NCBI RefSeq assembly: GCF_000737325.1
Contig: NZ_CP011125.1
Location: 6,448,001 to 6,512,000 of the forward strand
Origin: Sandaracinus amylolyticus
Lineage (GTDB): Bacteria; Myxococcota_A; Polyangia; Polyangiales; Sandaracinaceae
Length of the DNA: 64,000 nt
Reading direction: 5' to 3'
The notes under the pieces were generated by a model. That model searched no databases and was not told the DNA's origin. It saw only the letters and a program-made list of their open reading frames with translations. The translations under genes were made by a program, and so were the position numbers. Below, in pieces: positions 27,714 to 38,121 of this stretch (position 1 is the stretch's first letter; every line of letters starts with the position of its first letter).

Positions 27714-28958
27714 ATGACGGTCGATCGGCGCTGGCTCGCGTTCGTCGGGATGTGGGTCGCGGCGATCGCCGCGATGGTCGTCATCTACGTCACGCAGGAG
27801 CGCGCGCCCGATCCGCGCGCACGCTCCGCGGACGCCGCGCCGGTGCACGATCATCAGGCGCGCGCCGAGGGCGCGATCACGAGCGCGCCGCCGCGCCCCG
27901 CCGAGCCCGGCCCGCCGCGACAGTTCCGGTCCGATCGGCGCCACACCGCGCGCAGCGCGTTCGCCGGCCCGGCGTCGGCAGCGCTCGCGTGGGAGGTCGA
28001 GACGGGCGGGCACGTCAGCGCGCAGCCGGTCGTCGGCGAGGACGGCACGATCTACGTCGGCTCGCACGACCACCACCTCTACGCGATCACGCGCGATGGG
28101 CGGGTGCGCTGGCGCCGCGATCTCGGCGGGCCGATCTACTCGACCGCCGCGCTCGCCGACGGGCGCGTGTACGTCGGCTCGGACGCCGATCGCTTCTTCG
28201 CGATCGACGCGACCAGCGGCGAGATCGTGTGGCACCTCGACACCGAGGACGACGCCGACACCGGCGTCGCGATCGCGCCCGACGGAACGCTCGTCTTCGG
28301 CGCGGGCGAGGACGTGTTCGCCGTCGATCGCGAGGGCACGGTGCGCTGGCGCTTCCGCACCGGGCTCAAGGTGTTCGCGACCCCCGCGATCGACGAGGAC
28401 GGCACCGTCTACGTCGGCTCGCAGGACGATCACGTCTACGCGATCGCGCCCGACGGACGGATGCGCTGGCGCTTCCAGACGCGCGACGACGTCGATGGAT
28501 CGCCGGCGATCGGCGACGACGGGACGATCTACGCGGGCAGCGACGATCACCGTGTCTACGCGCTGCACCGCGATGGGACGCTGCGCTGGTCGACCGACGT
28601 CGACGGGGACGTGCGCGCGCCGCTCGGGCTCGGTGAAGGCGTCGTGTACGCGGGCGTGTTCGCGCCGCATCCGCGGGTCGTCGCGCTCGACGCCGCGAGC
28701 GGGCAGGAGCGCTGGAGCTTCGCGATCACCGCGGGCGAGTCGGGCGGAAGCGTGTCGAGCGGACCGCTCGTCGATCGCGACGGGAACGTCTACTTCGGGG
28801 CCGACGACGACTTCGTGTACTCGCTCGATCCCGGCGGGCGGCTCCGCTGGTTCTTCCGCGCGCACGGCAACGTCGACGGCGAGCCGATCATCACGCCCGA
28901 GGGGCTGCTGATCGTGGGCGCCGACGATCATCGCGTGCGCGCGCTGCGCGCGGAGTGA
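27714..28958 (+). CDS. PQQ-like beta-propeller repeat protein, membrane-anchored
   Basis: The 414-aa protein has one N-terminal membrane helix (WLAFVGMWVAAIAAMVVIYV) and then about seven to eight propeller blades of the PQQ/BamB-like type, with the recurring motif DGTIYVGSHDHHLYAI, DGTVYVGSQDDHVYAI, DGTIYAGSDDHRVYAL. These repeats fold outside the cytoplasm. No catalytic site is seen; such proteins act as scaffolds or ligand-binding platforms, or as BamB-like parts. The repeat copies are closely similar, suggesting recent expansion. It starts at ATG 27714, 145 bp from the divergent radC gene, and precedes a glycosyltransferase on the same strand. Confidence 0.82.
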   Translation: MTVDRRWLAFVGMWVAAIAAMVVIYVTQERAPDPRARSADAAPVHDHQARAEGAITSAPPRPAEPGPPRQFRSDRRHTARSAFAGPASAALAWEVETGGHVSAQPVVGEDGTIYVGSHDHHLYAITRDGRVRWRRDLGGPIYSTAALADGRVYVGSDADRFFAIDATSGEIVWHLDTEDDADTGVAIAPDGTLVFGAGEDVFAVDREGTVRWRFRTGLKVFATPAIDEDGTVYVGSQDDHVYAIAPDGRMRWRFQTRDDVDGSPAIGDDGTIYAGSDDHRVYALHRDGTLRWSTDVDGDVRAPLGLGEGVVYAGVFAPHPRVVALDAASGQERWSFAITAGESGGSVSSGPLVDRDGNVYFGADDDFVYSLDPGGRLRWFFRAHGNVDGEPIITPEGLLIVGADDHRVRALRAE

Positions 28959-28980
28959 TCACGGCGTGTAGGATTCGCGC

Positions 28981-30060
28981 ATGCGGATCCTCTACGGCGT
29001 CGTCGGTGAAGGGATGGGCCACGCGATGCGCTCGCGCGTCGTGCTCGAGCACCTTCTCTCGCAGGGTCACGAGGTCGAGATCATGGCGTCGGGGCGCGCC
29101 GTGGACTTCCTCCAGAAGCGCTTCACCGGGACCGAGGTGAACCGCATCCACGGCCTGCACATCGTCTACGAGGAGAACCGCGTCCGGCGCGGCAAGACGC
29201 TCTTCGAGAACGTCTTCAAGGGCACCGCCGCGCTGCCCAAGCAGATCGCGGCGTACTTCGAGCTCATCGGGGACTTCGCGCCCCAGTGCGTCATCAGCGA
29301 CTTCGAGTCGTGGACGTACTTCTACGGCAAGGCGCATCGCCTCCCGGTGATCAGCATCGACAACATGCAGGTGCTCAATCGCTGCTGGATCGACGACGAG
29401 GCGATCGAGGGGCACCGCGCGGACTTCGAGATCGCGAAGGCGTTCGTGAAGAGCAAGCTGCCCTTCTGCGACTGGTACCTGATCACGACGTTCTTCCATC
29501 CGCCGATCCGCAAGGAGCGCACGTCGCTCCACAAGCCGATCCTGCGCCCCGAGATCCTCTCGGCGAAGCGCTCGCGCGGCGATCACCTGCTCGTCTACCA
29601 GACCGCCGAGGGCTACGAGGGGCTCGTCGAGACGCTGCAGAAGACCGGGCTCGAGTGCCGCGTGTACGGCATGCGCCGGAACATCGCGGCGGAGCAGGTC
29701 GAGGGCAACCTGCGCTACCGACCGTTCAGCGAGACGGGCTTCATCGACGACCTCGCGTCGGCGCGCGCGGTGATCGCGGGCGGCGGGTTCACGCTGATGG
29801 GCGAGGCGGTGTTCCTCCACAAGCCGATGCTCAGCGTGCCGGTGGGCGGCCAGTACGAGCAGGTGCTCAACGGACGTTACCTTCAGAAGCTCGGGTACGG
29901 GCGGTACGCCGAGTCGCTGGACGACCCGAAGGTCGTGCACGACTTCGTCGCGTCGATCGAGCGGTGCGAAGAGGCGCTCGCCACCTACGACCAGAAGGAC
30001 AACGCGCCGCTGATGCGCGAGCTCGATCAGCTCCTCGACCGGGCCGCCGCGGGGCTGTGA
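28981..30060 (+). CDS. Glycosyltransferase (MurG/UDP-glucuronosyltransferase-like, GT-B fold)
   Basis: The 359-aa protein begins MRILYGVVGEGMGHAMRSR, the Gly/His-rich start of GT-B transferases of the GT28/GT1 type. The second half has ARAVIAGGGFTLMGEAVFLHKPMLSVPVGGQYEQ, the donor-binding and acceptor segment of UGT/MurG relatives. It likely transfers a nucleotide sugar to a lipid, glycan or aglycone, but the substrate is unknown. No membrane helix is seen, so it is cytoplasmic or peripheral. ATG at 28981 follows the propeller gene by 22 bp, so the two may be co-transcribed. Confidence 0.88.
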   Translation: MRILYGVVGEGMGHAMRSRVVLEHLLSQGHEVEIMASGRAVDFLQKRFTGTEVNRIHGLHIVYEENRVRRGKTLFENVFKGTAALPKQIAAYFELIGDFAPQCVISDFESWTYFYGKAHRLPVISIDNMQVLNRCWIDDEAIEGHRADFEIAKAFVKSKLPFCDWYLITTFFHPPIRKERTSLHKPILRPEILSAKRSRGDHLLVYQTAEGYEGLVETLQKTGLECRVYGMRRNIAAEQVEGNLRYRPFSETGFIDDLASARAVIAGGGFTLMGEAVFLHKPMLSVPVGGQYEQVLNGRYLQKLGYGRYAESLDDPKVVHDFVASIERCEEALATYDQKDNAPLMRELDQLLDRAAAGL

Positions 30061-30136
30061 AATCGCGGTTAAACCGAGCGACCCGTCTGGAACGAGATCG
30101 TTGCGATCGCTAGCATCGGCCGCCTAGAGGTGGCTC

Positions 30137-31693
30137 ATGCAGCGGCTCTCTCGTCTTGTCTTGATCGTCGGCTCGCTCTCGCTCTTCGCCTGCACCGAGC
30201 GTGAGCCCAGGGACGCGACCGACGCGGGCGGCGGCGGCTCGCCCGACGCGAACACCGCGCTCGACGGCGGCCCAGTCGACGCCCGCATCGACGATGCATG
30301 CGGGAACGGGCGTTTCGTCGAAGGTCTCGAGCAATGTGACGACGGGAACCTCACGCCCGGCGACGGCTGCAACGCGACCTGCATGCTCGAGGACGGATGG
30401 CGCTGCCCGGGCGCGGGTCTGCCCTGCGTCGCGCGCGAGTGCGGCGACGGAATCGTCGCGGGCGTGGGCGCGCTCGGCGAGGAGTGCGACGACGACAACG
30501 CCGCTCCGGGCGACGGCTGCTCGGAGACCTGCAAGGTCGAGGACGGCTGGGTCTGCGAGGCGAGCGGGTGCCGTCGCACGGAGTGCGGCGACGGAACGGC
30601 CGAGGGCAGCGAGGACTGCGACGACGGCAACGAGTTCCCGTTCGATGGTTGCTCGGAGTGCGTGGTGGTGCCGCAGTGCGCGGTCGGCGCGTGCGCGTCG
30701 GTGTGCGGCGACGGGATGAAGTTCCCCGACGAGCCGTGCGACGACGGGAACGTCGCGGCGGGCGACGGATGCTCGCCGACGTGCGCCATCGAAGAGGGCT
30801 GGGGCTGCACCGCCGAGCCCGACGAGTTCCCGCCGGTGTCGCTCGAGGTCCCGACGGTGTTCCGCGACTTCGTGATGGTCCCGACCGCGGCGGGCACCGC
30901 GCACCGCGACTTCAACCACACCGTGGGCTCGCAGGGCGTCTCGCCGGGGATGGTCGAGGCGATGCTCGATGCGAACGGCGATCCGGTCTACACGGGCATC
31001 TGCGAGATCGGCGCGACAGCGGGGACGTGCCGCGGCGACGCGGCCGGCAACTGGCAGACCCACAGCGAGCTGGAGTGGAACCAGTGGTACCGCGGGGGCC
31101 CTCTCGCGCGAGAGGTGGTCTCGTCGCTGACGCTCACGCGCGGCGCGAGCGGTACGTACACGTACTCGCCGGCGGGCGGCGGCTTCTTCCCGCTCGACGG
31201 GCAGGGCTGGGTCGAGGCGCTCGTCGAGCGCGAGGACTGCACGCCGGCGCACAACTTCGGGTTCACCTCCGAGGTCCGCTACTGGTTCGTCTTCGAGGGC
31301 GGCGAGCAGCTCACGTTCAGCGGCGACGACGACGTCTGGGTGTTCGTCGGAGGCCAGCTCGCGCTCGACCTCGGGGGCATCCACGGCGAGCTCACGGGAA
31401 CCATCACGCTCAACGCGGACGGCACCGCGTCGTGCACCGGGAGCTGCGTGCAGCCGTCTCGCAACCTCGGGCTCGAGGTCGGACGCATCTACGAGGTCGC
31501 GCTCTTCCACGCGGAGCGGCGCGGCTGCGGCTCGAACTTCCGCCTCGATCTGAACGGGTTCGATCGCATCCAGTCGAGCTGCCAGGAGGTGTGCGGCGAC
31601 GGGATCCTCACGCGCGGCGAGCAGTGCGACGACGGCAACGAAGTCGACGACGACGAGTGCGGCAACGACTGCGAGTTCACCGGACCGATCTGA
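30137..31693 (+). CDS. Lipoprotein with DUF4215 Cys-rich repeats and fibro-slime domain
   Basis: The 518-aa protein begins MQRLSRLVLIVGSLSLFAC, a lipoprotein signal. The next 200 residues hold myxobacterial Cys-rich repeats of DUF4215 type, such as ECDDDNAAPGDGCSETC and CDDGNEFPFDGCSEC. A fibro-slime domain follows (VFRDF, ELEWNQWYRG, ISGDDDVWVF-like SGDDDVWVFVGGQLALDLGG, then AERRGCGSNFRLDL). A last Cys-rich repeat closes the chain (CDDGNEVDDDECGNDC). Such proteins are thought to lie on the cell surface or in extracellular slime and fibres. The stop directly touches that of the leftward gene at 31694. Confidence 0.88.
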   Translation: MQRLSRLVLIVGSLSLFACTEREPRDATDAGGGGSPDANTALDGGPVDARIDDACGNGRFVEGLEQCDDGNLTPGDGCNATCMLEDGWRCPGAGLPCVARECGDGIVAGVGALGEECDDDNAAPGDGCSETCKVEDGWVCEASGCRRTECGDGTAEGSEDCDDGNEFPFDGCSECVVVPQCAVGACASVCGDGMKFPDEPCDDGNVAAGDGCSPTCAIEEGWGCTAEPDEFPPVSLEVPTVFRDFVMVPTAAGTAHRDFNHTVGSQGVSPGMVEAMLDANGDPVYTGICEIGATAGTCRGDAAGNWQTHSELEWNQWYRGGPLAREVVSSLTLTRGASGTYTYSPAGGGFFPLDGQGWVEALVEREDCTPAHNFGFTSEVRYWFVFEGGEQLTFSGDDDVWVFVGGQLALDLGGIHGELTGTITLNADGTASCTGSCVQPSRNLGLEVGRIYEVALFHAERRGCGSNFRLDLNGFDRIQSSCQEVCGDGILTRGEQCDDGNEVDDDECGNDCEFTGPI

Positions 31694-32191
31694 TCACGCG
31701 GGAGGCGGTGGGCTCGGCGACGGCTTCGCGATCGCCGCGCCCACCGCACCACCGATCGCGCCGAGCGCGGGCGAGAGCGCGAGGTACGCGAAGAACGTCG
31801 CCGCGCCCGCCCACACGAAGCGCAGCACGTCGGAGCTCGTGAGCTCGACGTCGTTCGAGAGGAGCGGCGCGATCAGACCGCCGCTCGCGAAGAGCATCTC
31901 GCGCAGCGCGGCGACCACGCCGCCGACGAGGCCCGCGACCGAGCCGGTGATCAGCCCGACGAGCGCGCCCTCCGCGGGCTCCATGCGAGCGCTCGCCTTC
32001 TGAACGATCGCGAACGTCGCGATCGCGCCGGCGATCGCCGCCCACGGCATGCAGCAGCAGTCGAACCCGGCGCGGATCGGCAGCGCTTGCAGCAGCCCGC
32101 CCGCGACGCCGAGCGCGGGCGCCCACGGCATCCAGAACGCGCGCGTGGCGGAGTGCGCGAACGGGCCGCGACCGGTGGGCGTCGACGTCAT
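31694..32191 (-). CDS. Small integral membrane protein of unknown function
   Basis: The 165-aa product has four hydrophobic stretches (VAGGLLQALPIRAGF, CMPWAAIAGAIATFAIV, GALVGLITGSVAGLVGGVVAAL, AGAATFFAYLALSPALGAIGG) and a run of three cysteines near residue 44. It ends in a Pro/Ser tail. The Gly-rich helices resemble the DUF4199/DUF5518 class of glycine-zipper proteins, but I do not recognise a specific family. ATG at 32191 is chosen. The group II intron lies just upstream, so its promoter was probably displaced by the insertion or lies in the intron. Confidence 0.65.
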   Translation of the reverse strand: MTSTPTGRGPFAHSATRAFWMPWAPALGVAGGLLQALPIRAGFDCCCMPWAAIAGAIATFAIVQKASARMEPAEGALVGLITGSVAGLVGGVVAALREMLFASGGLIAPLLSNDVELTSSDVLRFVWAGAATFFAYLALSPALGAIGGAVGAAIAKPSPSPPPPA

Positions 32192-32247
32192 TGGTAGATC
32201 CTTACCTGCTACCGGCCTGCGCCGGCGGTTGGTCAAGACCCCCGTTC

Positions 32248-32280
32248 AAACCGTGCGTGCGGATTTCCCGCACACGGCTT
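32248..32280 (-). ncRNA. Group II intron domain V
   Basis: Leftward strand AAGCCGTGTGCGG, tetraloop-like GAAA, then CCGCACGCACGG forms the typical domain V: AGC triad, lower stem, two-base bulge and a GNRA-type loop. It lies just after the maturase stop and marks the catalytic core of the intron RNA. Confidence 0.82.
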
Positions 32281-32305
32281 ACGGGCAGTCTCTCGAGTCG
32301 CTGCA

Positions 32306-33757
32306 TTACGCGACCTCCTGGAAGAAGGCTCGCTCGGGGTACTGCACGGTCCCTCGCAGGCGATGAAGTCCGAGGCTCCAGAAGTACTCGCGCGTCCACC
32401 TGCTCGACTCCCCCGGCTTCAGATGCCGGCCCTTGCGCTCCACGCGCAGGTCCCGCAGCCGACGCCAGACGTAGCTGTCGAGTTGGTTGAATTTCTTGGC
32501 GGCATTTCCGGTGCGGAAGTAGTTGCCCCAGCCCCGCAGCACGGGGTTGAGATCGGCGATCACCTCGCGGAGATCCGCGTGGCACCGCCTCCTCGGGGTC
32601 AGCTCCTTCACGCGCTGTCTCACCCGCTTCATCGCACGCGCGGACGGCCAGCGATGCAGGAAGTACAGGCGTTTGCCTTTCCTCTCCCACAGCGCTCCGC
32701 TCATGCGTTTGTGCAGGTGATGTCCGAGAAAATCGAAGCCCTGCTTGCCATCGTAGAGCTCGACTCGCCTCGTCTTGTCCGGATGCAGCTCGAGACCGAG
32801 GCGCCCGAGGATGACTCGAATGCGCCTCTCTGCCTCTTCGCACTCGCGCTTCGTCTTGCACATCACGACGAAGTCATCCGCGTAGCGCACCAGCGTCCCG
32901 GGCGGGGCGCTCCTGCGCATCCACGTCACGTCGAGCACGTGCAGGTAGATGTTCGAGAGCAGCGGAGAGATGACTCCGCCCTGCGGCGTTCCCGCGATGT
33001 TGCGAGTCACGACGCCCTCGTCCATCACGCCCGCTTCGAGCCACTGCCGCACCAGCTTGAGCATCCGCCGATCCGAGATGCGTCGAGCGACCAGCTTCAT
33101 CAGCTTGTCGTGATCGATGCTCCCGAAGTAGTCGCGGATGTCGGCGTCGAGCACGTGGTGATGCCCCTTCGCGCCGAGCTTCCTCAGCGTCTCCAGCGCA
33201 CCCAGCGCGCCCCGCTTCGGCCGGAAGCCCCACGAGCACGGAAGAAAGTCCGCCTCGAAGATCGGCTCCAGCACCAGCTTCGCCGCCATCTGGACCGCTC
33301 GATCCCGGACCGTCGGAATCCCCAGCGGCCGCTTCCTTCCATCTGCCTTCGGGATGTACCGGCGCAGCACCACCTCGGGCCGGTACGTCTTGCTCCGCAG
33401 TGCGTCGCCGAGCTCTTCGAGGAAGCGCTCGACTCCGTACTGCTTCACCTCGGCGATCGTCTGGCCATCGACGCCCGCCGCGCCCTTGTTCGCCTCGACT
33501 CGCTTCCACGCTTCCCGAAGGACGTCACTCCTCCAGATGTGGTCATAAAGAGCGTGAAAACGTCTTCCAGGTGCTCGCTTGGCCGCGACCCACAGTCGCC
33601 TCTGCAGTTGTCGCACTTCTTCGCGCGGCCTACGGCCGCCGGGGTCGTTAGGTCCGGTCCTGCCGGCCATTCCCTCGCGCTTACCTGCTTCCTCGACGTG
33701 ACTGCCCCAGGGACCCTTCCCTCCCGTCGCGTTGTTCTGCACGACGTTCGTCGACAT
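32306..33757 (-). CDS. ltrA: Group II intron reverse transcriptase/maturase
   Basis: The 483-aa protein has reverse-transcriptase blocks in order: KGAAGVDGQTI (RT-0/1), RPLGIPTVRDRAVQMAAKLV (RT-2), WGFRPKRGAL (RT-2a), HHVLDADIRDYFGSIDH (RT-3), IAGTPQGGVISPLLSNIYL (RT-4), RYADDFVVM with the catalytic YADD (RT-5), then LHPDKTRRV and a maturase X domain (NPVLRGWGNYFRTGN). No HNH endonuclease zinc motif is obvious at the C-terminus. It makes cDNA from the intron and helps splicing. ATG at 33757 is taken; an in-frame ATG at 33670 is possible. Confidence 0.92.
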   Translation of the reverse strand: MSTNVVQNNATGGKGPWGSHVEEAGKREGMAGRTGPNDPGGRRPREEVRQLQRRLWVAAKRAPGRRFHALYDHIWRSDVLREAWKRVEANKGAAGVDGQTIAEVKQYGVERFLEELGDALRSKTYRPEVVLRRYIPKADGRKRPLGIPTVRDRAVQMAAKLVLEPIFEADFLPCSWGFRPKRGALGALETLRKLGAKGHHHVLDADIRDYFGSIDHDKLMKLVARRISDRRMLKLVRQWLEAGVMDEGVVTRNIAGTPQGGVISPLLSNIYLHVLDVTWMRRSAPPGTLVRYADDFVVMCKTKRECEEAERRIRVILGRLGLELHPDKTRRVELYDGKQGFDFLGHHLHKRMSGALWERKGKRLYFLHRWPSARAMKRVRQRVKELTPRRRCHADLREVIADLNPVLRGWGNYFRTGNAAKKFNQLDSYVWRRLRDLRVERKGRHLKPGESSRWTREYFWSLGLHRLRGTVQYPERAFFQEVA

Positions 33758-34363
33758 CGCCGACGCGATGCCGTGCGGTACTACGATCCCCTCGGACTCC
33801 CGCTGCGCGGCGGCCGATTTCGCCTTCGGCTTATACGGCGCGCTTCGCCCCGACGAGGGCTGCGCAGACGGGCCTCTCGTGTTCCGCGCTTCTCCGTGAT
33901 CGCGTGCTGCGCCCCATACCCCGCCGAGACTCGATGCGCGCTCCGGAACAGACGCTTCGAGCGTGGCCTTCGCCGTGAAATGAGCGGCTCGGCTCTCGGA
34001 TTGTTCATCTGACGAGGCTGCAGGCTTCACTTCATGTTGCGGCCCGCGATCTTGCTCCCCGCTGCACAGCTCTCGCTGCCTGACAGGCTTTCGACGCCCC
34101 GCTCGGGACGACGGGATCTCTCCCGACGCCCGGGGCCTGCTACTCGGCGCTCCGGTGCCTACCGAGGCGGGACTCTCACCCGCAGGAGAAACGCAGCGCG
34201 CAGACGTCGGCCCTACGGCTCGACCTTCGTCTGCGTCACGACGCACCATCTCGTGATGGTACGCGGCTGTCGCGGCACTCCGCCCCGGCTGCGACCGGTC
34301 GCCACGAGATCGCGACGCTCGCGCCGCTGCGTCGTGGGCGCACGCTTTGCTGAACGCAGACGT

Positions 34364-34873
34364 GTGACGACGACGTCCTTGGATCGCGCGGACCATCCGC
34401 CGTCCCCGCCGAAGCTGCGCCCGCGGTTGCACCTTCCGCGCGCGCAGTGGCTCGGCCTCTTGCTCTTCACGCTGCCGCCGGCGCTCGCGCTCGGAGGCCT
34501 CTTCGACGCGCACGAGGAGCACGTGACGCGACGCGTCGGCCCGCTCGAGGTGCACGCGGAGATCCCGCAGCGCGTTCGCCAGAACCGCTACGCGATGGTG
34601 CAGATCGATCTCGTGAATCGGGGGGACCGCGCGACGCGCGCGGAGGTCGCGATCTCGCCCGAGTACGTGCGCGAGGCGATCGCCGTCGAGATGACGCCCG
34701 CGCCGCGACGCGCGTGGGCGTCCGACGTCGGACCGATCGAGCCCGGCGAGCGCGCGCGCGTGGTGCTCGAGCTCCAGGCGGACGGCGCCGGCCCTCACGC
34801 GGGCGTGCTGCGCGTGCGCGACGAGAGCGGCGAGGAGACGCGCATCGAGCTCTCCACGTTCGTGTTCCCGTGA
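34364..34873 (+). CDS. Hypothetical membrane-anchored protein
   Basis: The 169-aa product from GTG 34364 (VTTTSLDRADHP) has a single hydrophobic segment (WLGLLLFTLPPALALGGLF), then a beta-rich outer domain of about 100 residues with repeated short strands (MVQIDLVNRGDRATRAEVAI, RVVLELQADGAGPHAGVLRV). This resembles an Ig-like or NEW3-type fold, as used in envelope proteins. The gene begins about 20 bp from the predicted 5' end of the group II intron; an alternative start further upstream would be destroyed by it. It is followed after 13 bp by the DUF421 gene. Confidence 0.6.
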   Translation: MTTTSLDRADHPPSPPKLRPRLHLPRAQWLGLLLFTLPPALALGGLFDAHEEHVTRRVGPLEVHAEIPQRVRQNRYAMVQIDLVNRGDRATRAEVAISPEYVREAIAVEMTPAPRRAWASDVGPIEPGERARVVLELQADGAGPHAGVLRVRDESGEETRIELSTFVFP

Positions 34874-34886
34874 GAGGAGAGGCGCT

Positions 34887-35375
34887 GTGGACACCGTGTT
34901 TCGCGTCGCGATCGTCTACGTGGTGCTCTTCTTCGCGTTCCGCGTGATGGGCAAGCGCGAGCTCGGCAGCCTCACGCCGTTCGAGCTCGTCACGCTCATG
35001 ATCGTCCCCGAGATCGTCTCCGAGGCGATGCACGACGGCGATCACTCGCTCACGAACGCGGCGATCGGCGTGATGACGCTCTTCCTGCTCGTGTTCGCGA
35101 CCAGCGTCATCACGCATCGGTTCCCGCGCGCGGCGAAGGTGCTCGAGAGCCAACCCACGGTGCTCGTGTCCGAAGGCAAGATCGTCGAGGACGCGATGAA
35201 CGTGGAGCGCGTCTCGGTCGAGGATCTCTTCGGCGAGATGCACAAGGCCGGCATCTCGCGCCTCGAGGACGTGCGCTGGGCCATCCTCGAGGGCGACGGG
35301 CGCATCGCGATCATCGCGCGGGATCGGACGCCGGCGGGGTCGCGCCCGACGCTGCGGGACGAAGTGCTGACGTGA
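34887..35375 (+). CDS. DUF421 (YetF/YdfR-like) membrane protein
   Basis: The 162-aa protein starts at GTG 34887 and has three N-terminal membrane helices ([55 protein letters not shown]). A soluble C-terminal YetF-type domain follows, with [31 protein letters not shown] and [10 protein letters not shown]. The family is widespread but its role is unknown. It forms an operon with the preceding gene. The last 65 bp overlap the 3' end of the leftward EamA gene, an unusually long antisense overlap for this region. Confidence 0.88.
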   Translation: MDTVFRVAIVYVVLFFAFRVMGKRELGSLTPFELVTLMIVPEIVSEAMHDGDHSLTNAAIGVMTLFLLVFATSVITHRFPRAAKVLESQPTVLVSEGKIVEDAMNVERVSVEDLFGEMHKAGISRLEDVRWAILEGDGRIAIIARDRTPAGSRPTLRDEVLT

Positions 35376-36228
35376 GCGCGGGGCGCGTGACGAGCCAGAT
35401 GCCCGCGAACACCGCGAGGCCGGTGACGAGCACGCGCGGGCTCGGGCTCTCGTCGAGGAACGTCCACGCGAGCCACGCCGCGAAGAGCGGCTGGACGTAG
35501 ACGTAGATCGCGACGACCGACGAGCTCGCGAAGCGCAGCGCCCACGCGTTCGCGAGGTACGTGAAGACCGTCGGCACGAGGACGACGTAGAGGACGAGCC
35601 ACCACGTCTCCACGGCAATCGAGGGTGCCTGCGCGACGAGCGCGGGCACGCCGAGCGGCAACGCGAGCAGCGCGCCCGCGGCGAACCCGATCGCGACGAC
35701 GCGGATCGATCCGTGTCGCCGCGCGAGATCGCGCACCAGCACGAGGTAGAACGCGTACCCGATCGAGTTGCCGACGACGAGCAGATCGCCGAGCGCGCCG
35801 TCCGCGTCGATGCGCGGCCCACCGACGAGCCAGACCACGCCGGCGAACGCGACGAGCACGCCGAGCAGCGCGTTCGCGCGCGCCGCCTCGCGGCGCAGGA
35901 GGATCGCGACCAGCACCGTGAAGATCGGGATCGTGGCGACGAGCACGGTCGCGTTGACGGCGCTGGTGAGGCGCAGGCCGTGGAGGAAGAGCACCTGGTT
36001 GCCGAAGATCCCGAGCGACGCGCAGCCCGCGATCGCGAGCACGTCGCGCAGCGGGACCGGCGCGGCATCGCGCTCGCGGCGCGCGAGCGCGAGCACGCCG
36101 AACACCAGCGCTCCGCCCGCGAGACGGATCAGCGCGAGCGCGCTCGGGTCGAGCGTGCGCACGACGACCTTGCCGGCGACCGAGAGCGACGCGAACGCGA
36201 TCTGCACGCCGACCAGCGCGGCGTGCAC
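35311..36228 (-). CDS. EamA-family (drug/metabolite transporter) membrane protein
   Basis: The 305-aa protein has ten hydrophobic helices in two repeats, each of the EamA type ([20 protein letters not shown] and [20 protein letters not shown]). The family exports amino acids, nucleotide sugars or other small molecules, but the substrate is not shown. GTG at 36228 ([20 protein letters not shown]) gives the normal N-terminal helix; a TTG about 15 codons upstream is less likely. It converges on, and overlaps, the DUF421 gene. The tail after the last helix ([19 protein letters not shown]) is Ala/Pro-rich and lies inside the overlap. Confidence 0.88.
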   Translation of the reverse strand: MHAALVGVQIAFASLSVAGKVVVRTLDPSALALIRLAGGALVFGVLALARRERDAAPVPLRDVLAIAGCASLGIFGNQVLFLHGLRLTSAVNATVLVATIPIFTVLVAILLRREAARANALLGVLVAFAGVVWLVGGPRIDADGALGDLLVVGNSIGYAFYLVLVRDLARRHGSIRVVAIGFAAGALLALPLGVPALVAQAPSIAVETWWLVLYVVLVPTVFTYLANAWALRFASSSVVAIYVYVQPLFAAWLAWTFLDESPSPRVLVTGLAVFAGIWLVTRPALTSALRPAASGATPPASDPAR

Positions 36229-36444
36229 GAGGGCGCGCGACGGCTCGCCCGAGGTGGATGCGACAGCCAAGCGCGCGCAGCCTGGGCCGCGGCGCCGCGG
36301 AGGTCGAGGGCCAACGATCGGCTCGCCCGGCGTCCCTCGCGTCCGCGCGTTGCGCGGTCCCGTCGGGGTCCGCCGGGACGAGCGCTCCTGCAGAGGGCCA
36401 CGGGTTGCGTGCTCGGTGCCCGTTGCGATATGCGCGGACTCGAC

Positions 36445-38117
<1,673 letters not shown>

Positions 38118-38121
<4 letters not shown>

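Larger units (their letters stand above)
32220..34343 (-). mobile_element. Group II intron with reverse transcriptase, inserted between two divergent genes
   Basis: Read leftward, the candidate 5' end is GTGCGCCC at 34343-34336, fitting the GUGYG consensus. About 590 bases of structured non-coding sequence follow (domains I-III), then the maturase gene in domain IV. A domain V-like hairpin lies at 32280-32248 and a small domain VI-like hairpin with bulged A's at 32244-32226. Both ends are approximate, the 3' end especially. The element lies upstream of the membrane protein gene at 31694-32191 and about 20 bp from the start of the divergent gene at 34364, so it interrupts no recognised coding region. 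It moves through an RNA copy and reverse transcription. Confidence 0.72.

Noticed and set aside
34034-34363. Upstream extension of the gene at 34364
   Set aside because: This part lies inside the group II intron 5' region. The GTG at 34364 is the first start outside it.
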